64,000 bases of DNA from Stenotrophomonas maltophilia R551-3 (GCF_000020665.1 NC_011071.1:3772501-3836500), one strand, 5' to 3'; numbered from the stretch's first letter, positions 34,898-44,533 are shown. Numbers and translations: made by a program. The notes: a model not told the origin generated them from the letters alone.

Positions 34898-35728
34898 TCA
34901 GCCGTGCAGGGCGTGGGCGTGGTGGGCGATGTGCTCGCCGATGAAACTGGCGATGAAGTAGTAGCTGTGGTCGTAGCCCGGCTGCAGGCGCAGGGTCAGC
35001 GGATGGCCGGCGGCATCACAGGCCTGCTGCAGGCGCTGCGGTTGCAGTTGGGTCTGCAGGAATTCGTCCGCCTCGCCCTGGTCGACCAGCAACGGCAGGC
35101 GCTCAGTGGCCACGGCGACCAGTTCGCTGGCATCCCACAGCGCCCAGTCCGCCGGGTTGTCGCCCAGGTAGGCGTGGAAGGCCTTCTGCCCCCACGGCAC
35201 GTGGCTGGGCGCGACGATCGGCGAGAACGCCGACACGCTGCGGTAGCGCCCCGGGTTGCGCAGTGCGATCACCAGCGCACCGTGACCGCCCATCGAGTGG
35301 CCGCTGATGCCACGCGCATCGGTGACCGGGAAATCCGCCTCGATCAGTGCCGGCAGTTCCTGCGCCACGTAGTCGTGCATGCGGTAGTGCTTCGCCCACG
35401 GTGCGCGGGTGGCATTGAGGTAGAACCCCGCCCCCTTGCCCAGGTCATAGCCCTCGGCATCGGCCACGTCATCGCCGCGCGGGCTGGTGTCGGGCGCGAC
35501 GATGATCACGCCGTGCTCGGCCGCGTAGCGCTGTGCGCCGGCCTTGGTGATGAAATTCTGCTCGGTGCAGGTCAGCCCGCTCAGCCAGTACAGTACCGGC
35601 AGTTTCTGCGTTTCCGCCTGCGGCGGCAGGTACACGGCGAACTGCATGTCGCAGCCCAGCGTGGTGGAGTGATGGCGGTAGACGTCCTGCCAGCCGCCGA
35701 AACAGGCGCGGTGTTCAATGCGTTCCAT
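34898..35728 (-). CDS. fghA: S-formylglutathione hydrolase
   Basis: A cytoplasmic serine hydrolase of 276 residues that completes glutathione-dependent formaldehyde oxidation by releasing formate and glutathione. Family features are the nucleophile in GHSMGGHGAL, FAVYLPP at the start, LTCTEQNF, PDTSPRGDDV, WAKHYRMHDY and the catalytic His in PGYDHSYYFI. It is the last gene of frmR-adhC-yqcC-fghA, separated from the YqcC gene by 63 bp that hold a GTAG palindrome (35770-35791). Confidence 0.95.
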   Translation of the reverse strand: MERIEHRACFGGWQDVYRHHSTTLGCDMQFAVYLPPQAETQKLPVLYWLSGLTCTEQNFITKAGAQRYAAEHGVIIVAPDTSPRGDDVADAEGYDLGKGAGFYLNATRAPWAKHYRMHDYVAQELPALIEADFPVTDARGISGHSMGGHGALVIALRNPGRYRSVSAFSPIVAPSHVPWGQKAFHAYLGDNPADWALWDASELVAVATERLPLLVDQGEADEFLQTQLQPQRLQQACDAAGHPLTLRLQPGYDHSYYFIASFIGEHIAHHAHALHG

Positions 35729-35791
35729 GGTGCTCTCCTGCGCGGCGCGTCAGCGCGCGCGTGCTTCTGGTAGATGCCGACCTTGGTCGGC

Positions 35792-36151
35792 TTATCCACG
35801 CGCGGCGTGGATGCCTTTGTTGATCCGTTCATCCAGCTGCGCCAGCAGGCGCAGCAACGATTCGACGCCAGGCTGGCCATCAAGATTGCGCCAGGCCGCC
35901 ACGGCCACATCGCTGCGCGGCGGCCACTGCCCGGCCGCGCGCGCCTCATGAAGGCGCGGCAGGAATACCTGCGCAAGCCACTGCTCGAACGGCATGCCAT
36001 CGTCGCTGCCGAAGGCCGAGGTCACCGCACGCGGTGGCCCCACCTCCCCCACTACCCAGCCCAGCGCACGCAACGCCTGCTCGATCGGAACCACCAGGGC
36101 CGCGCGCGGGTCTTCCGCACGCGGCCGGCGCAGGGCATCCAGCCAGCCCAT
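35792..36151 (-). CDS. YqcC-like protein (DUF446)
   Basis: A soluble helical protein of 119 residues. AVTSAFGSDDGMPFEQWLAQVFLPRLHE is close to the YqcC/DUF446 core (GxDxMxFxQWLQFVFIPRM). Length matches the family. Function is unknown; in other gammaproteobacteria the gene sits beside tRNA-pseudouridine or flavodoxin genes, so its position here, 8 bp downstream of adhC and inside a formaldehyde operon, is unusual. A GTAG palindrome ends exactly beside its stop codon. Confidence 0.8.
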   Translation of the reverse strand: MGWLDALRRPRAEDPRAALVVPIEQALRALGWVVGEVGPPRAVTSAFGSDDGMPFEQWLAQVFLPRLHEARAAGQWPPRSDVAVAAWRNLDGQPGVESLLRLLAQLDERINKGIHAARG

Positions 36152-36159
36152 GACGCGGC

Positions 36160-37326
<1,167 letters not shown>

Positions 37327-37602
37327 TTACTTCAGGTACGAGCGGATCAATGCGCTCATGTCGCGCACGCGTTCGGCGCGCTGTTCATCGGAAGCCGCAG
37401 GCTGGCCGAACTCCTCGCGCAGATGGGCCTCCATCACTTCGGACATCAGGCCATTGACCGCGCCACGGATGGCGGCGATCTGCTGCAGCACCGGCCCGCA
37501 GTCGGCACCGGCTTCCAGCGCGCGGTCCAGCGCATCGCACTGGCCGCGGATACGGCGCACGCGGGCCAGGACCTTCTTCTTCTCTTCGGGGGAGTGCGGC
37601 AT
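37327..37602 (-). CDS. frmR: FrmR-type formaldehyde-responsive repressor
   Basis: A small all-helical DNA-binding repressor of 91 residues in the CsoR/RcnR/FrmR family. The family signature W-type residues X-Y are present as Pro2 (MPHSPEEK), Cys35 (GADCGPVLQQI) and His60 (EAHLREEF). In characterised FrmR proteins the N-terminal Pro2 and Cys35 are the residues cross-linked by formaldehyde, so both being kept supports formaldehyde sensing rather than nickel or copper. It heads the formaldehyde operon, with a matching operator 20 bp upstream. Confidence 0.93.
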   Translation of the reverse strand: MPHSPEEKKKVLARVRRIRGQCDALDRALEAGADCGPVLQQIAAIRGAVNGLMSEVMEAHLREEFGQPAASDEQRAERVRDMSALIRSYLK

Positions 37603-37621
37603 GGCGGGGCCACCCAGGAAC

Positions 37622-37640
37622 TATACTGGGGGATAGTATA
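37622..37640. promoter_or_regulatory. FrmR/RcnR-type operator
   Basis: TATACT-GGGGGAT-AGTATA is a perfect 6-bp dyad around a G-tract. This is the type of site (TACT, G-tract, AGTA) bound by RcnR/FrmR repressors. It lies 20 bp upstream of the frmR start, where it should block transcription of frmR-adhC-yqcC-fghA until formaldehyde is present. Confidence 0.8.
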
Positions 37641-37789
37641 CATAGAAGCCTTTGACTTGACGCAAATGGCTTTCTGACACTCCGAGACGGCAGCTTTGAA
37701 TTCAACCGAATCAATTACTTGCAACGATCCAGCGGCCACTAACACCGTGTCAGGCAAGCTCTGGGGTCGGCAACGGCTGGAATCAAACA

Positions 37790-38209
37790 ATGGGTATTGG
37801 CATCCAACTCGGGCGCGTCACCGATGAGATCGGCAGCAGCGATTTTCTGTATGCGTTCTTCTCGACAATCACCGGCAATCTGGAACCGGATGGATGGGGA
37901 AGCCGCTTCCCGATCATCATGAAGCAGTTCTATACCGGCTGCGTGCAGAAATCAGATGCGGCCGCAGCGCTGTCCGAGATGCACGTCATCCGCACTGAGC
38001 TGGCCGAAATGCCACCGGCCCATGCCATCTGGTCGCTCGACGATCGAGCGCAGCGTCCGCCCTGGGGAGACGATATCGCTCCCGAGATCGATAGCTTGGG
38101 GACCTATTTCGTCACTGCACATGGGCGTGATCTGATTACGCTTCTGATTGATGTGCTTGAAGCACTCCAGGAAGGCGAAGACACGTCCGCCCGGATCGTC
38201 GACTACTGA
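37790..38209 (+). CDS. Imm70-like immunity protein, orphan
   Basis: A cytoplasmic protein of 139 residues. The pattern (GIQLGRVTDEIGSSDFLYAFFSTITGNLE, WGSRFPIIMKQFYTG, WSLDDRAQRPPWGDDI, LGTYFVTAHGRDLITLL; given in parts) matches immunity protein 70, which protects against polymorphic or contact-dependent toxins. No toxin gene, VgrG, Rhs or CdiA is visible on either side. The 150 bp upstream are less GC-rich than the surroundings, hinting at horizontal acquisition. It is divergent from frmR and convergent with a LysR gene 8 bp away. The ribosome-binding site is weak. Confidence 0.7.
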   Translation: MGIGIQLGRVTDEIGSSDFLYAFFSTITGNLEPDGWGSRFPIIMKQFYTGCVQKSDAAAALSEMHVIRTELAEMPPAHAIWSLDDRAQRPPWGDDIAPEIDSLGTYFVTAHGRDLITLLIDVLEALQEGEDTSARIVDY

Positions 38210-38217
38210 TCCCCAGC

Positions 38218-39123
38218 TCAGTCAAACACGCCCTCACCCGCCAGCCGGGTCAGCTCATCCACCACATAGCGCACCTTGGGCCGCAGGTGGCGCGTCGGTG
38301 GCCACAGCGCATGGATGTCGATGTGCCGCTGCATGTGCTCGTCCAGCACCGATTGCAGTGCGCCGGATTCCAGGTGGCGACGCACCAGTGAAACCGGCAT
38401 CTGGCAGATACCGAGCCCGGCGATGGCCGCTTCGATCACCGCGTCGCCGTCATTGAGTTGATACGGCGCACTGGGAATGAACGTTCCCTCGTCCTCCTCG
38501 CTGCCGATCCGCCACCAGACCGGCTGGCCATGGCGGAAGCCGACGATGCTGCGGTGCTGCGCCAGTTCCTCCACCGTGCGCGGCACGCCATGTGCCTGCA
38601 GGTACGCCGGCGATGTGCAGGTAACCAGCCGCTGGCGCCCCAGCCGGCGCGCGACCAGATGCTCGGCATGGTGCAGCCCACCGAAGCGGATCAGCAGGTC
38701 GATGCCCTCTTCGACCGGATCGACGAAGTGATCGGTGAAGGTCATCGTCAACTGCAGGTCCGGATACTGGCGGCACAACCGCAGCAGCACCGGCAGCACC
38801 ACCAGCCGCCCGAACGAGGACGGCATGTCGATGCGCAGCCGCCCGCTGGGCAGGCCCGCCGAACCCAGACAGGCCTCGGCCGCGGAGATTTCTTCCAGCG
38901 CCGCCGCACAGGAGGCGTAGTACGCCTCGCCATCAGTAGTCAGTGCGATGCGCCGCGTAGTGCGATGGAACAGGCGCACCCCCAGCCGCGCTTCCAGACG
39001 GGCGATGGCCTTGCCCACCGCCGAGCGCGAGATGCCCAGCGCGTCTGCCGCCTCGGTGAAGCTGCCCGAGCGTGCGGTCGTGACGAACGTCACCAGGCCA
39101 TTCAAGGATTCCAGCGGCAGCAT
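38218..39123 (-). CDS. LysR-family regulator, divergent from the Old Yellow Enzyme gene
   Basis: A transcription factor of 301 residues with a LysR winged helix (GSFTEAADALGISRSAVGKAIARLE) and an effector domain of the CrgA/DsdC-like subgroup (ATTRRIAL-type linker HRTTRRIALTTDGEAY). Start is ATG 39123; a GTG at 39132 would add three residues. It is divergent from the alkene reductase gene across 121 bp, the classic arrangement for a LysR regulator and its target, which suggests it controls the reductase in response to an electrophile. Confidence 0.9.
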   Translation of the reverse strand: MLPLESLNGLVTFVTTARSGSFTEAADALGISRSAVGKAIARLEARLGVRLFHRTTRRIALTTDGEAYYASCAAALEEISAAEACLGSAGLPSGRLRIDMPSSFGRLVVLPVLLRLCRQYPDLQLTMTFTDHFVDPVEEGIDLLIRFGGLHHAEHLVARRLGRQRLVTCTSPAYLQAHGVPRTVEELAQHRSIVGFRHGQPVWWRIGSEEDEGTFIPSAPYQLNDGDAVIEAAIAGLGICQMPVSLVRRHLESGALQSVLDEHMQRHIDIHALWPPTRHLRPKVRYVVDELTRLAGEGVFD

Positions 39124-39244
39124 CGTTCGCACTCCATTGGGGACAAATAGTCCCGCACCAAGGGAGATCGAAGCGCTTTATGCGCCTGCATGTCAACTCC
39201 ATCCTGTGTGCATCGCGCCGCTGGCGCCTCTCCCCCGCACCGAG

Positions 39245-40357
39245 ATGACCGACATGACCACCGCCCTCTTCCGCCCGTTCGACCTGTCAGGAACCGCCCT
39301 GCGCAACCGCATCGCAATGGCGCCGATGACCCGCGCCCGCAATCCCGGCGCGATCGCCAACGCGCTCACCGCGCAGTATTACCGGCAGCGTGCCAGCGCC
39401 GGCCTGATCATCAGCGAAGGCACGCCGGTCTCGCCGCAGGGCCAGGGCTACATCGACGTGCCGGGTATCTGGTCGGCCGAGCAGGTGGCCGGGTGGAAGC
39501 TCGTCACCGAGGCGGTGCATGTCGCGCAGGGCACGATCTTCGCCCAGCTCTGGCACGTCGGCCGCATGTCGCATGCCTCGCTGCAGCCCGGGGGTGGGCA
39601 ACCGGTCAGCGCCGGTACCCGCCCGGTCGCCAGCGCACCGAAGAACACCTCGTTCGTGTATCTGGACGATGGCAGCCGTGGTCATGCTGATCCCACCCCG
39701 GCACGTGCACTGGCCACCGAAGAGATCCCGGGCATCATTGCCGACTTCGCACGGGGCGCCGACAACGCCATCGCCGCCGGTTTCGACGGCATCGAACTGC
39801 ATGCGGCCAACGGCTACCTGTTCGAGCAGTTCCTCAACCCGCTCATCAATGTACGCGAGGACCGCTACGGTGGCTCGCTGCCCAACCGCGCACGGCTGAT
39901 CCTGGAGACCGTCGACGCGATGGCCCAGCGCATCGGCGCCCACCGCATCGGCGTGCGCCTGGCACCGAACAACCTCACCTTCGACATGCCGTTCTACCCC
40001 GACAACGAAGCCACCTATCTGTACCTGGCCGAGGAATTGGGCAAGCGCGGCTTGGCCTATGTGCACCTCAATGACAACCTGCAGGCGGGGCAGTCGGTGC
40101 TGGGCGAGGCGTTCCTGCAGCAGTTCAGGCAGGCCTACGGTGGCACGTTGATCCTGGCCGGCGGCATGACCCGCGAGCGTGCCATGCAACTGGTCGAGAC
40201 CGGCATCATCGACCTGGCGGCGTTTGGCCAACCGTTCATCGCCAACCCGGATCTGGTCGAGCGCCTGCAACGCGACGACGCGCTGGCCACGCCCGACCGC
40301 AATACCTATTACGGTGGCGGCGAGGCAGGCTACCTCGATTACCCGCGCGCGCAGTAG
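39245..40357 (+). CDS. Old Yellow Enzyme-type alkene reductase (NemA-like)
   Basis: A cytoplasmic FMN flavoprotein of 370 residues that reduces activated alkenes, nitro groups or maleimides with NADPH. Motifs: AMAPMTRARN near the FMN site, SEGTPVSPQGQGY, AQLWHVGRMSH, HAANGYLFEQFLNP (substrate histidine and asparagine pair), NVREDRYGGSL and AFGQPFIANPDL. ATG 39245 has a GAG-rich leader and a second ATG at 39254. The TAG stop is the GTAG of a short palindrome (GTAGAGCCACGC-GAT-GCGTGG). It is divergent from a LysR gene and followed after 59 bp by a glyoxalase-family gene. Confidence 0.9.
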   Translation: MTDMTTALFRPFDLSGTALRNRIAMAPMTRARNPGAIANALTAQYYRQRASAGLIISEGTPVSPQGQGYIDVPGIWSAEQVAGWKLVTEAVHVAQGTIFAQLWHVGRMSHASLQPGGGQPVSAGTRPVASAPKNTSFVYLDDGSRGHADPTPARALATEEIPGIIADFARGADNAIAAGFDGIELHAANGYLFEQFLNPLINVREDRYGGSLPNRARLILETVDAMAQRIGAHRIGVRLAPNNLTFDMPFYPDNEATYLYLAEELGKRGLAYVHLNDNLQAGQSVLGEAFLQQFRQAYGGTLILAGGMTRERAMQLVETGIIDLAAFGQPFIANPDLVERLQRDDALATPDRNTYYGGGEAGYLDYPRAQ

Positions 40358-40416
40358 AGCCACGCGATGCGTGGATGCGGGCGTACACTGCCCACCCGCA
40401 TCCACCGGATCTGCCC

Positions 40417-40833
40417 ATGGATACGCCCACCGCATCGTTCATCGTCAACCTCGATGTCCCCGATCTTGCCGCTGCCGAGGACTTCTACATCCGCGCCTTC
40501 GGCCTGCAGATCGGCCGCAGCCTCGGCCCAGGCGCCGTGGAACTTCTCGGTGGGCCAGCGCCGCTGTACCTGCTGCAGAACGAGGCCGGCAGCGCCGCCA
40601 CCGAAGACGGCGACGTGCGCGACTACGAGCGTCATTGGACGCCGCTGCACCTGGACTGGGTAGTGCATGACATCGAGGCCGCACTGGCCCGTGCGGTTGC
40701 GGCCGGGGCGACGCTTGAGCAGTCCGTGCGCGAGCGTCGCTGGGGGCGCATCGCCGTGCTGGCCGATCCGTTCGGCCACGGCTTCTGCCTGATCCAGTTC
40801 AGTGGCGAAGGCTACGACGTGCTGGTCGAATGA
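40417..40833 (+). CDS. Glyoxalase/VOC superfamily protein
   Basis: A cytoplasmic vicinal-oxygen-chelate fold protein of 138 residues. It begins SFIVNLDVPDLAAAEDFYIRAFGLQ, the usual betaalphabetabetabeta start, and ends with RIAVLADPFGHGFCLIQF. Metal-ligand positions are not clearly conserved (no His at the first strand), so it may be a binding or resistance protein rather than a lyase. Start MDTPTASF at 40417. It follows the alkene reductase and is probably co-transcribed. Confidence 0.82.
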   Translation: MDTPTASFIVNLDVPDLAAAEDFYIRAFGLQIGRSLGPGAVELLGGPAPLYLLQNEAGSAATEDGDVRDYERHWTPLHLDWVVHDIEAALARAVAAGATLEQSVRERRWGRIAVLADPFGHGFCLIQFSGEGYDVLVE

Positions 40834-40845
40834 CCCTTGCGCCGC

Positions 40846-41541
40846 TCACCACGGCAACGGCACCGCCTCGCCGTTGGCGCGCTCGCCGTAGTACAGCGAC
40901 GGCAGCAGGCGCGAGAGGAAACTGAACTCGGTGTAGCAGTGCTTGAGCAGGCCCAGGCCAACCGCATCGCTGGCATCACGCTGCGGATCGGTGCTGTCCA
41001 GGCCAAGCACGAAGCGGCTGCGCAGCACACAACCAAACGGCGTATCGCGCGCCACATGCAGCATCTGCCCATCGCAGGGATCGCCCTGTGCATCCAGACG
41101 CACGTGATCACCGAACCCGATGCGCGCGGCGATCACCGCCGATACATCGCCTGCATCCAGTACCGCCTGCAGGCGCTCGGCTGCCAGCAACGTGCGCGGG
41201 TCATGGAACTTCAAACGCGCCGCCACCGGCGGAATGTCGGCCAGCGATTCCACCGCATGGATGCTGGCGCCATGGTAGCTGCGTCCACGCTGCCAGGCCG
41301 CGTCCCAGCCGCGATGCTCGAGATGGTCGACCGGATGCCACCAGCGGATGTGCTGGGTGGTCTCGAAGAAGGTGAACCACCAGTCCAGCATGCGGCCCTT
41401 GCAGCCGTGAAGGTCAGTGCGCACCGCCACCAGCAGGGTGCCGTCTTCGCGGCGCTGGATGCCGGTTTCCAGATGCATCGGTGCCGGGTCCAGCAGATCG
41501 TGGTGGTCCAGCCAGGCGCGAGCGTTCACAGCGGTATCCAT
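40846..41541 (-). CDS. DAPG/phloretin-type C-C hydrolase family protein
   Basis: A predicted cytoplasmic zinc hydrolase of 231 residues in the 2,4-diacetylphloroglucinol hydrolase (PhlG-like) family. The diagnostic region is LDWWFTFFETTQHIRWWHP, followed by DHLEHRGWDAAWQ and a C-terminal KHCYTEFSFLSRLLPSLY segment with His and Glu residues suited to metal binding. PhlG-type enzymes split carbon-carbon bonds of acylated phenols and help detoxify such antibiotics. Start MDTAVNARAW at 41541. It is divergent from a TetR gene with a perfect palindrome between them. Confidence 0.75.
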   Translation of the reverse strand: MDTAVNARAWLDHHDLLDPAPMHLETGIQRREDGTLLVAVRTDLHGCKGRMLDWWFTFFETTQHIRWWHPVDHLEHRGWDAAWQRGRSYHGASIHAVESLADIPPVAARLKFHDPRTLLAAERLQAVLDAGDVSAVIAARIGFGDHVRLDAQGDPCDGQMLHVARDTPFGCVLRSRFVLGLDSTDPQRDASDAVGLGLLKHCYTEFSFLSRLLPSLYYGERANGEAVPLPW

Positions 41542-41580
41542 GAGGGGTTTCCTACCGGGGTTGGGAGGCCCAACAATACG

Positions 41581-41597
41581 GAAACGACATGCGTTTC
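41581..41597. promoter_or_regulatory. Probable TetR operator
   Basis: GAAACG-ACATG-CGTTTC is a perfect inverted repeat with a 5-bp spacer in the 87-bp region between the divergent hydrolase and TetR genes. Its place and size suit binding by the adjacent regulator, giving joint control of both genes. Confidence 0.65.
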
Positions 41598-41628
41598 GCA
41601 ATTATCCGGATGCGGTAAGATGGGCGCA

Positions 41629-42282
41629 ATGAACAGCACCACCCTGCCCGAGCCCTCAACGCCGACCCGCCGCCGCGGCCGTCCAGCGCGACCAGAAGCC
41701 GAGGTCCGCCATGCGGTGCTGCAGGCCACCCTGGAGCTGCTGCTGGTCCAGGGATACGAGGCCACCACCATCGAAGCGGTGGCCGCGCACGCCGGGGTGG
41801 CGAAGAAGACTGTGTACCGCCATGCCAGCAACCGCGATGCGCTGGTCGGGCTGGCGGTGCGCGAGTGGACGGATGGCTTCGCGCCACAGCTGCAGCGGGA
41901 CGCGCACGACAGTGACGAGGTACTGCCGCTACTGCAGGTCATCCTGCAGGCAGTGTGTGCACAGGCGCTTTCGCCGCAGGCGGTGCAGGTGTTCCGCCTG
42001 CTGGCGACCGACTTTCCCGGCAAGGAAGCGCTGCTGCAGGCCTACCTGGACAACGGCATCGAGCGCTGCCGGGCGCTGCTGGCCGACTGGCTGGCACGGC
42101 AGCAGCAGCGTGGGCTGCTGCGCGAGGGAGATGCCGCGTGCATGGCACGGCTGATCCTGGCGATGGCAGTGGCCGAGCCACTACGCGAACGCGTGATCGG
42201 TGTGGTGGCCGAGGATGCGCCGGTAGAGGTGCATCTGCGTGAGTGCATGGCGTTGTTGGCGCCGGTGTTGCAGGCGCCGTAG
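41629..42282 (+). CDS. TetR-family transcriptional regulator
   Basis: A repressor of 217 residues. The N-terminal helix-turn-helix is clear (VRHAVLQATLELLLVQGYEATTIEAVAAHAGVAKKTVYRHASNRDALV, given as a run of standard TetR helices), with a C-terminal helical ligand domain of the TetR_C AcrR-like type. Start: ATG 41629 is taken; ATG 41620 (MGAMNST) is nearly as good. Its stop is again TAG inside a GTAG sequence. By position it represses the divergent DAPG-type hydrolase gene, and phenolic ligands are likely. Confidence 0.87.
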   Translation: MNSTTLPEPSTPTRRRGRPARPEAEVRHAVLQATLELLLVQGYEATTIEAVAAHAGVAKKTVYRHASNRDALVGLAVREWTDGFAPQLQRDAHDSDEVLPLLQVILQAVCAQALSPQAVQVFRLLATDFPGKEALLQAYLDNGIERCRALLADWLARQQQRGLLREGDAACMARLILAMAVAEPLRERVIGVVAEDAPVEVHLRECMALLAPVLQAP

Positions 42283-42354
42283 CAGAACCCATCCACGCAT
42301 GGCCGATACCGGTGGGTGCCGACCGTTGGCCGGCACTGCATCAGCTACTGCAAC

Positions 42355-43239
42355 TCACTCCCGCAACATATCCACGAACGCGCGCAACGCTGCCGGCATC
42401 TGCCGCTGCTTCGGGTAGTACAGCGCGAAACCGGCGAACGGTTCGCTCCAGTCTTCCAGCACCGCCACCATCTGCCCGGAGTCGATGTACGGCCGCGCGG
42501 TATCTTCCAGCACATAGGCCAGGCCGATGCCATCGAGCACGGCACTGACCACGGTGCCCTGCTCGCCCAGGGTCAGCCGCCCCGGCACATCGATCTCCAG
42601 CGCCTGCCCCTCGCGCTCGAACTGCCACTTGTACAGATGGCCGCTGGCGAAGCGGAAGCGGATGCATTCATGCGCGGCCAGATCGCGCGGGTGCCGGGGC
42701 GCGGGGTGTCGCCGCAGGTAGTCCGGCGCGCCGACGATCAGACCACGCAGTGGTGGCCCCATCGGCACCGCCACCATGTCCTCGGGCACGAACTCGTGCA
42801 GGCGCACGCCGGCGTCGTAGCCTTCGGCGACGATGTCGACCAGGCCGTCGTTTTCGGTCAGCTCCACCCGAATGTCCGGATGCGCGTGCAGGAAGCGCGC
42901 CAACCGCGGCCCCAGCTGGGTCGGCACCGCCGCGCGGGTGGCGTTGATGCGCAGCAGGCCAGCCGGTGCGGCGCGGAACTGGTTCATCTCCTCCAGTGCG
43001 TCGTGCACCTGCCCCAAGGCAGGCTGCAGACGCTCCAGCAGGCGCTGTCCGGCCTCGGTCAGGGCCACGCTGCGGGTGGTGCGATGGAACAGGCCCACGC
43101 CCAAGCGTTCTTCCAGCGCGCGGATCGCATAGCTCACCGCCGAGGTCGACAGTGCCAGCTCGGCGCCGGCGCGGCGGAAGCTGCGGTGGCGGGCAACGGC
43201 CGCGAACGCGGCCAGGTGCGAGAGATTGTCAGTGGCCAT
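42355..43239 (-). CDS. LysR-family regulator, divergent from an alcohol dehydrogenase
   Basis: A transcription factor of 294 residues. The winged helix is HLAAFAAVARHRSFRRAGAELALSTSAVSYAIRALEERLGV (in standard order), followed by HRTTRSVALTEAG and a LysR substrate domain of the GcvA/DmlR-like subgroup. It is transcribed away from the alcohol dehydrogenase gene, 106 bp apart, and so probably regulates it. Confidence 0.9.
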   Translation of the reverse strand: MATDNLSHLAAFAAVARHRSFRRAGAELALSTSAVSYAIRALEERLGVGLFHRTTRSVALTEAGQRLLERLQPALGQVHDALEEMNQFRAAPAGLLRINATRAAVPTQLGPRLARFLHAHPDIRVELTENDGLVDIVAEGYDAGVRLHEFVPEDMVAVPMGPPLRGLIVGAPDYLRRHPAPRHPRDLAAHECIRFRFASGHLYKWQFEREGQALEIDVPGRLTLGEQGTVVSAVLDGIGLAYVLEDTARPYIDSGQMVAVLEDWSEPFAGFALYYPKQRQMPAALRAFVDMLRE

Positions 43240-43345
43240 GATTGTGCAGTCTGCCTTGATGAATCATGCCGATATCCGGGCTTCTTACCCCGGGTTACGC
43301 CGCGTATTGTAAAACGCCTTTCGACAAACCCGCCAAGGATTCCCC

Positions 43346-44404
43346 ATGTCCCTCGCCCGTGGTTACGCCGCCCATACCCATACCGACCCGCTGGTGCCGT
43401 TCGAATTCGAGCGCCGCGCCGTCGGCCCGAACGACGTGCGCATCGAGATCCTCTACAGCGGCATCTGCCATTCGGACCTGCACCAGGCCCGTGACGACTG
43501 GGGTGGTTCGATCTACCCGATGGTGCCGGGCCACGAGATCATCGGCCGGGTCACCGAAGTCGGCAGCGAGGTCACCCGTTTCAAGGTGGGCGACCACGCC
43601 GGCGTCGGCTGCATGGTCGATTCCTGCCGCCATTGCGATGCCTGCGAACACGACCTGGAACAGTACTGCGCCGAAGGCGCGACCTGGACCTACAACGGCC
43701 GCGAGCGCGCGGACGGTGCGCCGACCTACGGTGGCTATTCCGACCACGTGGTGGTCGAGCAGCGCTTCGTGGTGAAGGTGTCCGACACCCTTGACCTGAA
43801 GGCGGCCGCGCCGCTGCTGTGCGCCGGCATCACCACCTGGTCGCCGCTGCGTCACTGGAAGGTCGGCCCGGGCCAGAAGGTCGGCGTAATCGGCCTCGGT
43901 GGCCTCGGCCACATGGGCGTGAAGTTCGCCAAGGCGCTCGGCGCGCACGTGGTGATGATCACCACCACGCCGGAAAAGGGTGCCGATGCCAAGCGCCTGG
44001 GCGCCGATGAAGTACTGGTCTCGCGCGATGCCGCGCAGATGAAGGCGCACGCCGGCAGCTTCGATTTCCTGCTCAACACCATCCCGGTCGGCCATGACAC
44101 CAACCCGTACATGGGTCTGCTCAAGCGCGAAGCCACCATGTGCCTGGTCGGCGTGTTGACCGAACTGGACCCGCCGCTGACCGGTGGCAGCGTGATCTTC
44201 GGCCGCAAGCACCTGACCGGTTCGGCAATCGGCGGCATGGCCGAAACCCAGGAAATGATGGACTTCTGTGCCGAGCACGGCATCGTCAGCGACGTCGAAG
44301 TGATCGACATGAAGGACGTCAACGAAGCCTGGGAGCGCATGGCGAAGAACGATGTGCGCTACCGCTTCGTGATCGACATGGCGACGATGAAGAACGCCGC
44401 CTGA
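43346..44404 (+). CDS. NADP-dependent zinc alcohol dehydrogenase (YahK/AdhA-like, cinnamyl-alcohol type)
   Basis: A cytoplasmic medium-chain dehydrogenase of 352 residues. Catalytic zinc ligands: C in SGICHSDLH, H in GHEIIGRV, C in LLCAGITTW. Structural zinc cysteines sit in DSCRHCDACEHDLEQYC. The nucleotide motif GLGGLGHMGVKFAK followed by TTTPEK points to NADP(H). The family reduces a wide range of aldehydes, so detoxification is likely. AAGGAT precedes the ATG by 5 nt. A strong terminator follows and a LysR gene is divergent. Confidence 0.93.
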   Translation: MSLARGYAAHTHTDPLVPFEFERRAVGPNDVRIEILYSGICHSDLHQARDDWGGSIYPMVPGHEIIGRVTEVGSEVTRFKVGDHAGVGCMVDSCRHCDACEHDLEQYCAEGATWTYNGRERADGAPTYGGYSDHVVVEQRFVVKVSDTLDLKAAAPLLCAGITTWSPLRHWKVGPGQKVGVIGLGGLGHMGVKFAKALGAHVVMITTTPEKGADAKRLGADEVLVSRDAAQMKAHAGSFDFLLNTIPVGHDTNPYMGLLKREATMCLVGVLTELDPPLTGGSVIFGRKHLTGSAIGGMAETQEMMDFCAEHGIVSDVEVIDMKDVNEAWERMAKNDVRYRFVIDMATMKNAA

Positions 44405-44425
44405 TCGATCGGCGACTGTGAACGA

Positions 44426-44452
44426 AGAACCCCGGCACTGCCGGGGTTTCTT
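44426..44452 (+). terminator. Rho-independent terminator after the alcohol dehydrogenase
   Basis: AAGAACCCCGGC-act-GCCGGGGTTTCTT is a nearly perfect hairpin with A- and T-rich ends, 21 bp after the stop codon. Confidence 0.85.
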
Positions 44453-44473
44453 GTTTGCGTTGCACGGCCCGTC

Positions 44474-44533
44474 CGCCGGGCATGGCCCGGCGCTACCGGA
44501 AAGATGACGAGTAGCGCCGGGCCATGCCCGGCG
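44474..44533. repeat. Inverted SMAG dimer upstream of the NnrS gene
   Basis: Two GTAG palindromes face each other (44474-44496 minus, 44511-44533 plus) between the dehydrogenase terminator and the NnrS gene. Confidence 0.85.
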
